DNA from: Combretum micranthum
Taxonomy: Eukaryota; Streptophyta; Magnoliopsida; Myrtales; Combretaceae
Direction: 5' to 3'
Assembly (NCBI GenBank): GCA_024138025.1
Contig: JAMXBD010003366.1
Coordinates: 1 to 64,000, forward strand
Length of the DNA: 64,000 nucleotides
Each line of letters opens with the position of its first letter. Position 1 is the stretch's first letter. The position numbers and the translations under genes are program-made. Positions 1 through 10,459 of the stretch are shown here, piece by piece. The notes under the pieces were generated by a model. That model saw only the letters and a program-made list of their open reading frames with translations, was not told the origin of the DNA and did no database searches.

Positions 1-400
1 CTTCACTGATTTAATGATCCTCAAGTTTCTTTTCTAGTCTCTTATTATTTGGTTGTCATTTCAATAGGTGGGTGTTGGGTTCAACAGTATTGCAGTTACT
101 TCCTAGAATTGATTTATCTTTGTCATTTGATTTCCACTCTTTTTTTGCACAGGGGAATCTATATATAAGTTACAGTAGCATTAGATTGCAACCTAAAATG
201 GATTCTTATAACTTGAAACATCTAAATGGTAACTTGTAATTTATGTTCATTGAAGCATTTTAGAGAATCTCAAGCATGGAAACTATTTAGATGTTTTATG
301 GTGCAAAATTGTTGGTTATTTTGCTAATATAAACTTGTTTTCATGGTCATCCATGGTAGATTGAACGCAGGCTTAGAGCCAAAAGCTTTTTGAAGAGAAA
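1..400. other. AT-rich DNA with no recognised gene
   Basis: No coding region was recognised. A TTGCACAG acceptor-like site near 150 and a CGCAG acceptor-like site near 370 could be remnants of 5' leader or intron sequence of the broken PHF5A-like copy that follows, but this cannot be shown from the window alone. Confidence 0.4.
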
Positions 401-732
401 ATGGCCAAGCATCACCCTGATCTGATCATGTGTAGGAAGCAGCCTGGAATTGCCATTGGATGACTATGTGAGAAGTATGATGGGAAGTGCGTAATCTGTG
501 ACTCCTATGTGCGGCCTTACACTCTCGTGCGTGTTTGTGATGAATGCAACTATGGTTCCTTCCAAGGACGTTGTGTTATATGTGGTGGGGTGGGAATCTC
601 GATGCTTACTACTATAAAGAGTGTACACAACAAGAGAAAGATAGAGATGGATGCCCGAAGATTGTCAATTTAGGAAGTGCTAAAACTGACTTGTTCTATG
701 AACGAAAAAAATATGGCTTTAAGAAAAGATGA
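401..732 (+). pseudogene. PHF5A: PHF5A/Rds3-like (SF3b 14b subunit) pseudogene
   Basis: PHF5A is a small (about 110 aa), highly conserved zinc-binding subunit of the U2 snRNP SF3b complex that takes part in branch-point recognition in the nucleus. The ATG at 401 opens a match beginning MAKHHPDLIMCRKQPGIAIG. Codon 21, expected to be Arg, is TGA (461-463). One base is missing near 600/601, so the C-terminal part resumes in another frame. A cysteine of the AYYCKEC motif is Tyr. The C-terminus, ending [11 protein letters not shown] and a stop at 730-732, is intact. The total of 332 nt is one less than 110 codons plus stop. There is no intron inside the coding part, so it may be a retrocopy, but plant PHF5A coding regions may lack introns anyway. 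The nonsense codon, frameshift and lost zinc ligand make it non-functional. Confidence 0.9.
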
Positions 733-1158
733 GTTGCATGTAGCTGTTATGTTTTATGACGACAATGAATTTCTAATTCGTCGAATATGCTTTGGTCAAT
801 TGTGGTATGTCGTACACAATTTTTGATAGGGTAATAGTCATATTTGGTCTAAATTTTAATAGTTTTTTTGAAAGTGTCGATTTATTACCTATAACTTTTT
901 GTGATTATTTATAGTATTTAGATCGGCTTCATTTAGTTAGTAATTGTCCAGATGGATAATCTCAAAAATGGATAAAATTTAGAAAGTAAATTGATACTTT
1001 TAATTTTAAGGTTGAGATACTAAATACTGATTCATGGAGCTTTTTTAATGGGATGTGTAGAATGGCCTATCCATTTGACCTTAGTCAGATTTTTGGCTTT
1101 TGATTTGCCTCCTTGATATAATTTATAGTGTGAGAGCGTACAATCTGACCTTAGAGAA
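733..1158. other. AT-rich spacer
   Basis: No gene was recognised. The stretch at about 830-1025 resembles the degenerate ends of intergenic MITEs seen elsewhere in the window (repeated 'gtatttagat' and 'gatactaaat' words), but boundaries cannot be set. Confidence 0.3.
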
Positions 1159-1485
1159 ATGAGGTTGTGTTCTATTAGGGTGATAGATGGTACTTCCGCA
1201 AACATGGTTGTGTTCGACTATAGGGGTGATGAATGGATACTTAGATCCCATTTTGTCTCACCACGAACTTCCTCATACCTGATGCATACAAATGGAAATA
1301 CTCCCCCTTGGGTGGGTACTCAATCAGGTCTGGTTATGGATCCCTATTACAGTAGCTTCCACTTGCCCCGTGGTATAAGGTAATTTGGAACAAACACACC
1401 ATTCCAAGGCATGCGTTTTGCACATGGCTTATGTGGCAAGGAAAAGTACAAACTTTGCATGAACTCGATGCATGGGATTTAGGTA
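1159..1485 (+). mobile_element. LINE (L1-type) ORF2 C-terminal remnant with zf-RVT-like motif
   Basis: A 74-codon open stretch (1159-1383) has the D-G-T-S-A-N...F-D-Y pattern seen near the C-terminus of plant L1 reverse transcriptases. Shifting one frame at about 1380 gives a stretch of the form I-W-N-K-H-x-I-P-R-x-x-F-x-x-W-L ending T-L-H-E-L. This matches the zf-RVT domain that follows the RT of plant non-LTR elements. The frameshift and small size show a dead fragment. No poly(A) tail or target duplication was identified. Recognition is by motif only, so confidence is moderate. Confidence 0.6.
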
Positions 1486-1827
1486 TAAAATTATAAATAA
1501 AACTATAAAGTATACTCTATGATAACAAAATTATCAAATAAAACTATTTTTTTTTTCATGTAGGTACAAAAGAGGATAAATGGTCATTAATAGTAGAAAA
1601 ATAGCAAAATAGTTTTTTGACTACTCTTAAAATTGTGCTGAGGTTAAAGGGGAAAAAATAAAAAATAAAAACATAGGTCATAATATTGGAATTGAATAAA
1701 TGTGTTTTGACTTTAATATAACAAATTATGGAATAAAATAACCTGCATATTTACTTTGTTTTTTTTTTCCACACTGTTCTAACACCTAACTTAAGACCGC
1801 TTTCTATAACTTAAGACAACTTCTATC
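1486..1827. other. AT-rich spacer
   Basis: No gene was recognised. The last 27 bases (about 1801-1827, TTCTATAACTTAAGACAACT) resemble words repeated at 2860, 2940 and 2980, suggesting a shared ancestral segment. Confidence 0.3.
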
Positions 1828-1930
1828 TAGGGATGCATCAGACCCTATAGGGTTTAGGGTCGGGTTTTGGGTTGTACTCATAACCCGTTGGGAAAACCCG
1901 ACCCGATTTAATTAAAAAAAATTAAAAGTT
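1828..1930. mobile_element. Partial hAT-type MITE end
   Basis: TAGGGATGCATCAGACCCTA followed by GGGTCGGGTTTTGGG and AACCCGACCCGA is the composition and terminus type of the complete hAT-like MITE at 22693-23243, which starts TAAGGATGCAAT and carries CCCTATAGGG motifs. The opposite terminus was not found, so this copy looks truncated. Confidence 0.4.
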
Positions 1931-2782
1931 TTAGTTTAAGGAATTTACTTGTTCATTAGTTGAATGATGCTTTTCATATAATCATTTTGTTATTCATGTA
2001 TTGAGTCGCATGATAGGATATAAATTATATTTACAATTAATAATCACTGACCAATCATCCAGAGAAAATCAATTTCCATGTGCAACCTTCCCCACTTTGA
2101 GTTGGATGTATTTTATATATATATATATAGATATATGTAAGTTTTCTAATAATTTTAGGCAATGACATGTCTTAAGTTACTGACTTTACCTTATATATTC
2201 AGTTTTCATGATTAATAATTTTTTACCTGTCTTTAACGTTTTCTAATTTTTTTTAAATAAAAATTAGGATCTTTATCAACTCCATTGAAATTTTTGCCCT
2301 CCTCAACATGCCTCACTACGATAATAATTTAATGAAATAATAAAATGATGCATGTAATTATGTAATAGATTAATAATAATAATAAAAATAATAAACAACT
2401 CTTATTACAGGGATTACAACTGCTATTTATAAAAAGAAAAGTAAATAAAAAAGATACATTGAGTGATCTTAGATTTTTTCCTTTTTTATTTTTAATATCA
2501 GAATCTATGATTTTATTCTATTTTACTGTATTTTTCTCAGCATCTCAATTTTAAAAATGGAGCCAATATTAGATTTTTGTTACTTGTCATCGCAATTATT
2601 GTTAACATATGTAGCACGACACGTATATAAACGTTTGGGCAAAAACATAAAAGGAATCAGTGAAACTGAAATTGGAAAATAAGTAAATTGACACCGCAGG
2701 AAGAAGAAAAAGAAGTGGAAATTGCTTTAAAATATTACAACTATTTTTACGGAAAGGTCAATTCGCTTTATTTGAGTTTTTT
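1931..2782. other. AT-rich intergenic DNA
   Basis: No gene was recognised. It includes a short (AT)n tract near 2113-2128. It is the likely distal upstream region of the channel gene. Confidence 0.4.
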
Positions 2783-3003
2783 TAGGGAACTAAAAGTTAA
2801 ATTTCCTTTTTCTGAGTCTTAGTTCCCTTTATCTGAGTTCTATCTTGCGCGCTTGCGCTTTCTATAACTTAACTAGGGAACTAAAAGTTAACTTTCCTTT
2901 TTCTGAGTCTTAGTTCCCTTTATCTTGCGCGCTTGCGCTTTCTATAAATTAACACAACTTCTTCTGCGCGCTCGCACTTCTCTATAACTTAACACAGCTT
3001 CTT
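2783..3003. repeat. Tandem repeat with internal inverted arms upstream of the channel gene
   Basis: Unit 1 (2783-2873) and unit 2 (2874-2953) both begin TAGGGAACTAAAAGTTAA, continue through TTTCCTTTTTCTGAGTC to TTAGTTCCCTTTATC, and end TTGCGCGCTTGCGCTTTCTA. A third partial unit (2954-3003) repeats only the GCGCGC and TTCTATAACTTAAC part. AGGGAACTAA and TTAGTTCCCT within each unit are inverted complements around a loop of about 30 bases. The array lies about 110 bp before a probable 5' splice site of the downstream gene. Confidence 0.75.
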
Positions 3004-3113
3004 CGAATCTGGCTTGCTAGGTTTTCCTAGCGCCTTTCATTGGCAGATCGAAGGAAGCTCTTTGCGATGATACTCCTCACTTGGATGTCTTTCTCGTTTG
3101 GATTATAAAGCAG

Positions 3114-3548
3114 GTAAGATGTTTTGTTTTTCTCCATGTGGGACAAAAATTTTTTAGAACGCTTCTTCGATATTGCAACATCTTACATCTCCTGAGCATG
3201 AACTGCATGTTTATTCCTTCTCTGTTACAGAAAATTACTTTACCATAATAACTACCATTTGTTAATCCTTAAAATATGGCCAAGTCTTTCACTATTTTAT
3301 TTTATTTTTATTTTTTGCCCACCGTCCGTGATTTTGCTTTTATCTTCACAAGTATAAGTAGTAAGTAGTAACAACTAATGAGGGAATGGAAGATCTTGTG
3401 GTCTTACATTCGCTACTATAGGTAGATTTTCGATATGAAAACTCATGCATAAACACAAAAAAACATTTAAAATGAAGAAAGAAAACCCACCACGCAAAGA
3501 TTGCTGTGCTTTAGGGGGTTTAATTTGTCTCCTTTGTTTTCCTTTTCT
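3114..3548 (+). other. Probable 5' UTR intron of the channel gene
   Basis: AAGCAG|GTAAGATG at 3108-3121 is a strong donor. TTTTCTAG ending near 3549 is a plausible acceptor about 20 bases before the start codon at 3569. This is inferred only from splice-site consensus; a transcript would decide it. Confidence 0.4.
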
Positions 3549-3568
3549 AGTAGTTTGAAGTTTGAACA

Positions 3569-6500
3569 ATGGTGGACAATCGAAACGGAGGGAACGTCTT
3601 GGGTGGTGAAGAAGAACTTAGAGATGGAAGTCAGCATCATTTTTCCATCGGAACTTTGCTTGCTATCGGTATCGGTGCAAGGAGTAATCATGGGGTTAAT
3701 ATCCAGAGATACATCATATCACCTGATAATCGTGTTTACAGGTTAGTTTGACTTCAACTTTACTACTAGTGTGTTTGCTCTATATTTTTCATAATAAAAA
3801 TTTTTATAATTGATTGGGGCCATTACCAATATCATTAAAATCATTACATTCATGGGATAATTATACGAATGATGGACCAAAAAAAAAAGCAACTTTATCT
3901 TCCATTGTCAAATTAATAATATATATATCAAAATCTAAGTTATAGATATTTTTTTCTTTAATAAAATTCATCTATAATGAAATGTGTATGAATTTTTTTC
4001 AATAATTTTTTTTTGGTAAATCAAAAGCCAATTAGTGAGTTAGATAAATATTTGATTGTATTAATTCTAAAATATTTATGATTTATGGTATTTTTAAAAA
4101 TTGGTACGCATATATATATATATAAAATAATACGATAATATGATGATGAAATAAAATGAAAAAGAGGGAGAGAACTCCGTAAAAACTAAAAACAAAAATG
4201 AAAAAAGGGATAGTAAATTTTTATATAAAGTGAAAAGAAATTTATTGTTTCTAATATTTTATTCCACGCTATATAAAACCCATTCCATTTCCCTCATCGT
4301 CTCGTGGTCCTGCCTCCATACCTCCCTCCCTCCCTCCCCTATTTTTACTTCTCCACAACTCCAATGGTGATAAAACATGGAAAGCCACGACCACGTACAA
4401 CCCTTTTAACCACAATCCATTCACGGTCATGTCTAGCCTATGTCGACCCCTCATGTCCGTACTCTGCTTCCCTCCGCCACCGCCACCAAGAGACAGATCC
4501 GGCAGTAGCCATATCGCCTCTTGCTCCTTCCATCACCATCGTCGTGAGCTTCTTAGAAGGTGCTTTCCTAGGTTATCAGAGCTCTTTTTATTTATTTATT
4601 TCTTAATCATTCCTTTTCCCAATCTATCAGAGCTTGTTTTGAGGTGCGTTCCAAAATCGAAACTAGTCACTCATGTTAGAAGTCTGGTGTTTGTACCACT
4701 CGACTATAAAAGTATTGTTGACTCTTAGGACGGTTTTGATTTTTATAGAGCCCACCCTGTTTGTATCATTAACCGTAAGAATTTTCTTTTGCTCGGATCT
4801 TCCATGTTTAGGCATAGAAATTTAATGTACAAATTATTTCCAGTGCCGCTGGTAAGATTGTTTAGATAATGTCTCAAAAGATCGCCCTTTTCTTTGTATT
4901 TTCATATCAAGATAATATTGCAAACGAAGAGATGCAACCAAATCTCGTTGCTCTTGATATTTATTATTCAAGTCGTAATTAAAGTTTTTGGAATCTAATT
5001 TGATCGTTCCTTTTAAAATACTGTCATTTTTTCCTTCTAAATTTATTTGAAATGGTAAAGACTTGAGTTAAGATACGATGCAAAAGTTCTTAAAGTTGAC
5101 TTAACTCCGAGGTATGACAACGGATAATTTTCTTTTCTTTTTTTTCTCTTTCTTTTTGGAAGTTTCCAATTTTACAGGTATGGTATTTCGTAAATTTTTT
5201 CATTTAATAATCAAACTATGCATAAAAATAACATATACGAGCACCCTTTTGGCTCCATTGTTAATTCAAAATACTAAATTTTGCATATTGAATTTCTTTA
5301 TAAACCATGCCTCTCGTAACTTTGCTATCTTGATCGAACTACAGGTATAAACCCTTTTTTTTTTGGCAGTTTAATGTCCGATTTGTAATTACATTCGCTA
5401 CTGTAGGTAATAAGCTCTTGCATGATTAACAAGGTTTAAATTCGTATTTGCAGGGTTTGGGAGAGATTCCTTCTTGTATTTGTTATTTACACCGCCTGGA
5501 TGTCACCATTCGAATTTGGCTTTATCAGAAAATCATATTTATTATTATCGATTCTGAATAACTGTGTCAATGGGCTATTTGCAATCGATGTAATTCTCAC
5601 ATTTTTCGTGGCTTATCTTGATGAAAACACTTGCGATCTCATCAAAAATCCGAAGCAAATTGCTTGGAAATATACAACTTCATGGTTTGCATTTGATGTT
5701 ATATCCATCATTCCATCTGAACTTACACTAAAAATATTCCCCTCGCCTTTCAACTCATTTGGTTTATTTATCAACATGCTACGTTTATGGCGTCTCCGAA
5801 GAGTTAATGCTTTGTTTTCAAGGTAAGATATTTTTCATCACATAGAACTCTTTTTATATTCTTCTATATATAATAACTCCAATCATAAAGCATAATTATT
5901 TTTTTCCTTTTTTGGATAGATTGGAAATCAACAGCAATTTCAACTATTTCTGGGTTCGGTGTGTCAAGCTCATTTGTGTTAGTATTACAATTGATTGCGT
6001 TGTTCATTTTAATTGTATATACAATAAACTTAATTTCTAAATGATTTTGGTTTATCCCGACAGGTGACCCTGTTTGTTGTCCATTGTGCTGGTTGTTTTT
6101 ATTATTCGCTGGTAGTATTGTACCATGATATGGAAAATCTTTTAGAAGAAACCTTATGGAATCAATATGTGACATCAATGTACTGGTCAATTACTATACT
6201 AACAACTGTGGGCTCTTCGGAGGCAAAAAATATTGGGGAGAAGATTTTTGTCATCTTCTATGTGCTTTTCAACCTTTGGTTCATAGCTTACTTGACCAGT
6301 AACATGATGGATTTAGTGCTCCATGCGAAAAGTCACACTCGAAAGTTTGTGAGTGAATATTCTTATGAAATTATTGGAAATTATTAATCAAATTTGTAAC
6401 AGTTTCTCATACGTTTCTTGTGACGTATCATTCTAGAGGGACGACATGCGAACTGTCTCAAGCTTTACTCAAGGATATCAACTGCCTTCCGAATTGGTAG

Positions 6501-9299
6501 ATCAGCTGAAAGCACATTTGTCTTTGAAATATATAAAAAACTCAAAGGAGCTGCAACAGCAATTGATGCTCGAGTCTCTTCCTAAAGGAATGCAATCAAG
6601 CTTTGCCCGTTGTCTCTACTATCCGCTACTTCGTGATCAAGTTAAATTATTCCATAACATTTCCAAAAGCTTACTCTCTCAGCTTGTAAGGAGATGCATC
6701 ATGCAAATATTATATCACTACTGCATTGTTTAATGTTTTTAAATCTCTTTTTATTAATTGCAATATTATAATTCCATTTATTTTAGGCTTCAGAGGTGAA
6801 GGTCGAGTATTTTCCTTTACAAGGAAATGTGATTTTGCAAAATGACAGATCGACAGATTTCTATATAGTCGTTGATGGGACTTTGGTAAGTAAATATTTC
6901 CCAATATTATAATGTATGAGCATAGACCGCAAAATATTGTAACTTGTCCAATTATCATTTACCTTGAATCAAATACCTTGCTGGATTATTACATTCAATT
7001 TTTGAAGTCACAAAGACTAGTTTTATGCGGGTATTGCATTTTGTAGGATATAATTTTTAACAATGAAGGTGGTGAACAGGCAAGGATCAAGTGGTTATCA
7101 TATGTCATTAATTCTCATCAATATTAGTTGTTATGTCACTAATAACATTATACATTGGTGTAGATTGTTAGGACAGCAACAACTGGCGATGTTTGTGGTG
7201 AGATAGGCGCCCTTTGTTGCACATCACAGGTCTTCACCGTGAGGACAAAACGCTTAAGCAAGCTATTACGATTGGATCGTAATACTTTCTTGGATATTAT
7301 TCGAGAAAATGTTAGAGATAGGACTATCATCATGCATAATCTCCTTCAGGTGGACATCTTAATTCTCATACTTTTACTACCATATGCTTCTATCATAGCA
7401 CAGCTTCTAATCAAATTTTTTTTTCTTTTTCAAATCTCCATATAATCTCCTTCAGATGGACGTCTTAATTCTCATACTTTTACTACCATATGCTTCTATT
7501 GTAATACAACTTCTAAACACTTTTTTTTTTCTTTTTCAAGTCTTCATACCATGAGAAAGGCTTTAGTGATATCACATGCCATGTGTAATATAGACGTGGT
7601 AGATAAATATTAATGATTTTTTAATATGTAATCGTGTGATGGTAGTTACTATAGAAATTACCTACTATTTCATTCGTGTGTTAAGTTATAATTAGTAGTT
7701 ACCCACCACGTATATATACACATGGTGTGTACTATCCATTGAATATTTTTTCCCATGGAACACTCTTTGTAGATAATATTAATATTTTTATTTTGTAAAG
7801 TTATGTTGAGTTTATTTTTTAATTAATTATTTATTTTTTGGTTGAATAGCATTTGAAAGACAAATACAATTCGATAATGGAGAGTATTTTGTTAGAGATC
7901 GCTCTTGGTAGGATGGATCTACCACTCTTTGCAACATTAATGGGGAATGATTTGTTGAAGCTATTGTTGGAACAAGGTTTGAATCCAAATAAAGCGGACA
8001 ATGACGGGAAGACATCACTTGTGAGTAAATAATCGATCAAAACATCACTCACATCCATGATCATGTGATAAACTAACTATCATTATATTTGTGTGAATAC
8101 AGCATATTGCAGCATCAAAAGGAAGCGAGAGTTGTGTGCTTCTTCTACTGAGTTATGGAGCTGATCCCAACGTAAGAGGTATAATTCTCATATTATTATA
8201 TTGAAAAATAACTTATGTAAAATTTTGATAATTATGAAGTTTTCCTTTCCTTACTAGCCATTTGTTTTGTCACCAAAAAGTCTTATCTCAAGCTTTATAT
8301 TAATTTAGGCAACACGTAATTTTTTATTTTTTTAAGTAAATGTTGCAAATGATACATAAATTTTGACAAAATATGCAATTAGATACTTCAACTTTAAAAT
8401 TAATTAGTTTAGTATCTGAACTTCAAGATTATTTAATTTAGTACTTAAAAAAAACTTTTTGTATACACTAACAGCATCTGCGTCATATTAGTAAAAAACA
8501 TTACGTTGGTGTATACAAAAAGTTCTTTCAATTACTAAATTGATTTATTTCAATATTCAAGTACCTAATTACATATTTTGTCAAAGTTTAAATACTATTC
8601 ACAACGCTAACTCTTATTTTCTAATGCAAAATAGTAACTTGTTATGTTATTGTTATATCTTAAATGTGTTTTATGAAAAAGAGCATATAGATCCCCACAT
8701 CAACCATAAGCTTAAATATCTATTTTAAATATATGTTGGGTTAAAAGAAAAAAGGCATGTGTTGAATAGAGGCTCTTATTTACTTTCATGATGAAATGTC
8801 TTGACCATAAGCATATATCAATAATAATCATGAATCAATAGAAAGTTTGATGAGGAACTGATATCGTAATTTGATCCATGATTTGTGTTTGAAAAATACA
8901 GATGGGGATGGCAATGTGCCCATATGGGAAGCAATCTTAGGAGGTCATGAGCATATAATCAAGCACTTAGTACAAAAGGGTGCAAACTTACGTTCAGGTG
9001 ATGTTGGTCAATTTTCGTGTTTAGCGGCTAAAAAGAACAACATAAAATTACTCAAGGACATAGTTCGCTATGGAGGAGATGTTACATGTTCTAGCAACAA
9101 AAATGGAAACACAGCACTCCATTTTGCCATTTTGAATGACAATGTAAAAATAATCGAGTTCTTGCTAGACCGAGGAGCTGATATCGACAAACCAAACAAT
9201 AATGGTCTAACCCCTGGAGGATTAGCGGATCAGCAAGGACGTGCACACATAATTCATCTTTTGCAAACCTATAAGGAGGCCTATATAGGTGTAATGTGA
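3569..9299 (+). CDS. AKT1-like: AKT1-like voltage-gated K+ channel subunit with altered selectivity filter, 11 exons
   Basis: Shaker-type inward-rectifier subunits of plants carry K+ across the plasma membrane as tetramers. Exons read from GT/AG borders and homology: 3569-3741, 5454-5822, 5920-5977, 6064-6348, 6437-6685, 6787-6885, 7047-7079, 7164-7349, 7850-8020, 8103-8178, 8902-9299. They join in frame into 698 codons plus stop. Order: cytoplasmic N-terminus, S1-S4 (aa about 59-181; the sensor includes LRLWRLRRVNALFSR), S5 (about 201-220), pore, S6, cyclic-nucleotide-binding region (about 355-480), ankyrin repeats (about 490-690). The filter at 6202-6222 reads T-T-V-G-S-S-E, lacking the G-Y-G-D of K+ channels, with about two residues missing. 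The protein ends after the ankyrins; AKT1 relatives are about 860 aa and end in a KHA domain. Intron 7 has a GC donor. A 5' UTR intron from 3114 is likely. It may be a silent or modulatory subunit, or a gene early in decay. Confidence 0.85.
3742..5453 (+). other. Intron 1 of the channel gene
   Basis: The donor is ACAG|GTTAGT at 3742 and the acceptor TATTTGCAG ends at 5453. The intron is AT-rich except for 4268-4600, a more GC- and pyrimidine-rich block with a TATATAAA box near 4270, a CTCC-rich leader-like run and a 100-codon open frame without recognisable homology. That block looks like inserted DNA rather than a gene. Confidence 0.6.
7335..7546 (+). repeat. Direct duplication of the exon 8 end and start of intron 8
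   Basis: The roughly 105-bp segment 7335-7438, which includes the last exon 8 codons, the CTTCAG|GTGGAC donor and the start of the intron, is repeated at 7440-7546. Shared words include TTAATTCTCATACTTTTACT and ACCATATGCTTCTAT. In the second copy the donor GT has become AT (CTTCAGATGGAC), so only the first copy can act as a splice site. Confidence 0.85.
8342..8605. mobile_element. Fold-back MITE in intron 10 of the channel gene
   Basis: The left end, GTTGCAAATGATACATAAA... then TTGACAAAATATGCAATTAG, is the imperfect reverse complement of the right end CTAATTACATATTTTGTCAA... then AATACTATTCACAAC. The arms extend about 60 bases each. A second inner pair is CTTTTTGTATACAC and GTGTATACAAAAAG. 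No coding capacity is present. The target duplication is not clear, so the superfamily is left open. Confidence 0.75.
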
Positions 9300-9760
9300 G
9301 AATTTGCAGCTGCTCTTAATGAATTCTGTAATTAAATAAGATAGCTTTTCCAAAAAGACAAGTAGAAAGAGCTATAACTCTTTCTCTTTGATGATGCACT
9401 TACTCTTCTATATGAGTTTTTGTTAATTGTTCTCCTTTTTCACTACCTTTTTCAGCCATCTATATATATATGTAAAGTGATTTATATTACCTATACATGC
9501 GTGTCATTAGAATTTGCGGCTCTTCTTAATCATTTCTATAATTAAACAAGGTGACTTTTCCAAAAAAGACTTGTAGAAAGAGCTATGACTCTTGCATGAG
9601 GCTTTTATTCTTACATATATAAGTTTGAATAGCATTTTTGCCATCTATAATTTATTATTATTAAAACATGTACATGTGCGATACTAGAATTTGCAACTAT
9701 TTTTAATAGTTTCCGTAATTGAATAAGATGATTTTTCTTAAAACACATGTAGTCTTTTTG
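9299..9760 (+). repeat. Three dispersed direct repeats in the 3' flank of the channel gene
   Basis: A block beginning AGAATTTGC, followed by CTTAAT, TAATTAAAYAAG, CTTTTCCAAAAA and GTAGAAAGAGCTATRACTC, occurs at about 9299-9385 and 9510-9600. A more diverged third copy is at about 9686-9760. The first copy starts at the stop codon, so the repeat probably derives from the gene's own 3' UTR. A further small pair, CATGTAGTCTTTTTTGCTAC, occurs near 9747 and 9840. Confidence 0.75.
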
Positions 9761-9905
9761 CTACTTTTTTATCTTATAAGATATGCATTCCCCCCTTCCC
9801 CCCTTCCTATTAACACATAGGAAACAATAAACAGCTAAAACATGTAGTCTTTTTTGCTACCTTTTTAGAGATGTATAATATGTATACACATATATTTATT
9901 TTGTT

Positions 9906-10130
9906 TGCCACGTCCCGAAGGATACCCTAAATGTGATAACCTATTGTATATAATATTAAAGTCTAGAAATGACTATCTTAATCATAGAGAGGGTTCTATA
10001 TTATGCATAAGGTCTACTTCATAACAAAGGGAAGACCAAAGGAGTAGTGCAACTCAAGGGAATAATAGATACACAAGCGCAGACAAGATAACTAAACATC
10101 ATTTATTTTAATCAATAACCATAAAATAAA
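9906..10130 (-). mobile_element. Terminal fragment of a large Ty3/gypsy LTR
   Basis: TGCCACGTCCCGAAGGATAC followed by CCTAAATGTG matches the terminal segments at 47769, 58644 and 63417. Those are the ends, on the minus strand, of a large LTR family. Similarity fades after about 10130. No internal region accompanies it, so it is an isolated relic. Confidence 0.65.
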
Positions 10131-10459
10131 TAAATAAATTGAAAACCTTTGTAGTAAATTATTTCTATGATTTTTCTAAAGGAGCAACTCAAGTTTGAAA
10201 ATGAGGTTCTATACTTGGTTTATTTTCTTTAAAAACTTCGGTACACTAAGTTGATTCATGAACAAGTTTCATTTGAGAATTTATTTTTAAAACTTTGAAC
10301 TTATGTGATTTTAAGAAAATATTTTCTCAAGTTGTATTTGTCAATTTTTACTCCTAGTGTCTTGGTACTTTGATAAAATAGATTGTATAGGTTGTTATTT
10401 CGTTTTATCATTTTATGAGCTATGCCTATCATAATTTTGGTTGTATATTTTTTCCTTCT

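Noticed and set aside
4304..4606. 100-codon plus-strand open frame in intron 1
   Set aside because: Low-complexity Pro/Ser/Tyr composition from a CTCC-rich tract, no recognisable motif, inside an intron of a supported gene.
5500..9299. Series of separate small genes
   Set aside because: Splice borders and domain order join them as exons of one channel gene.
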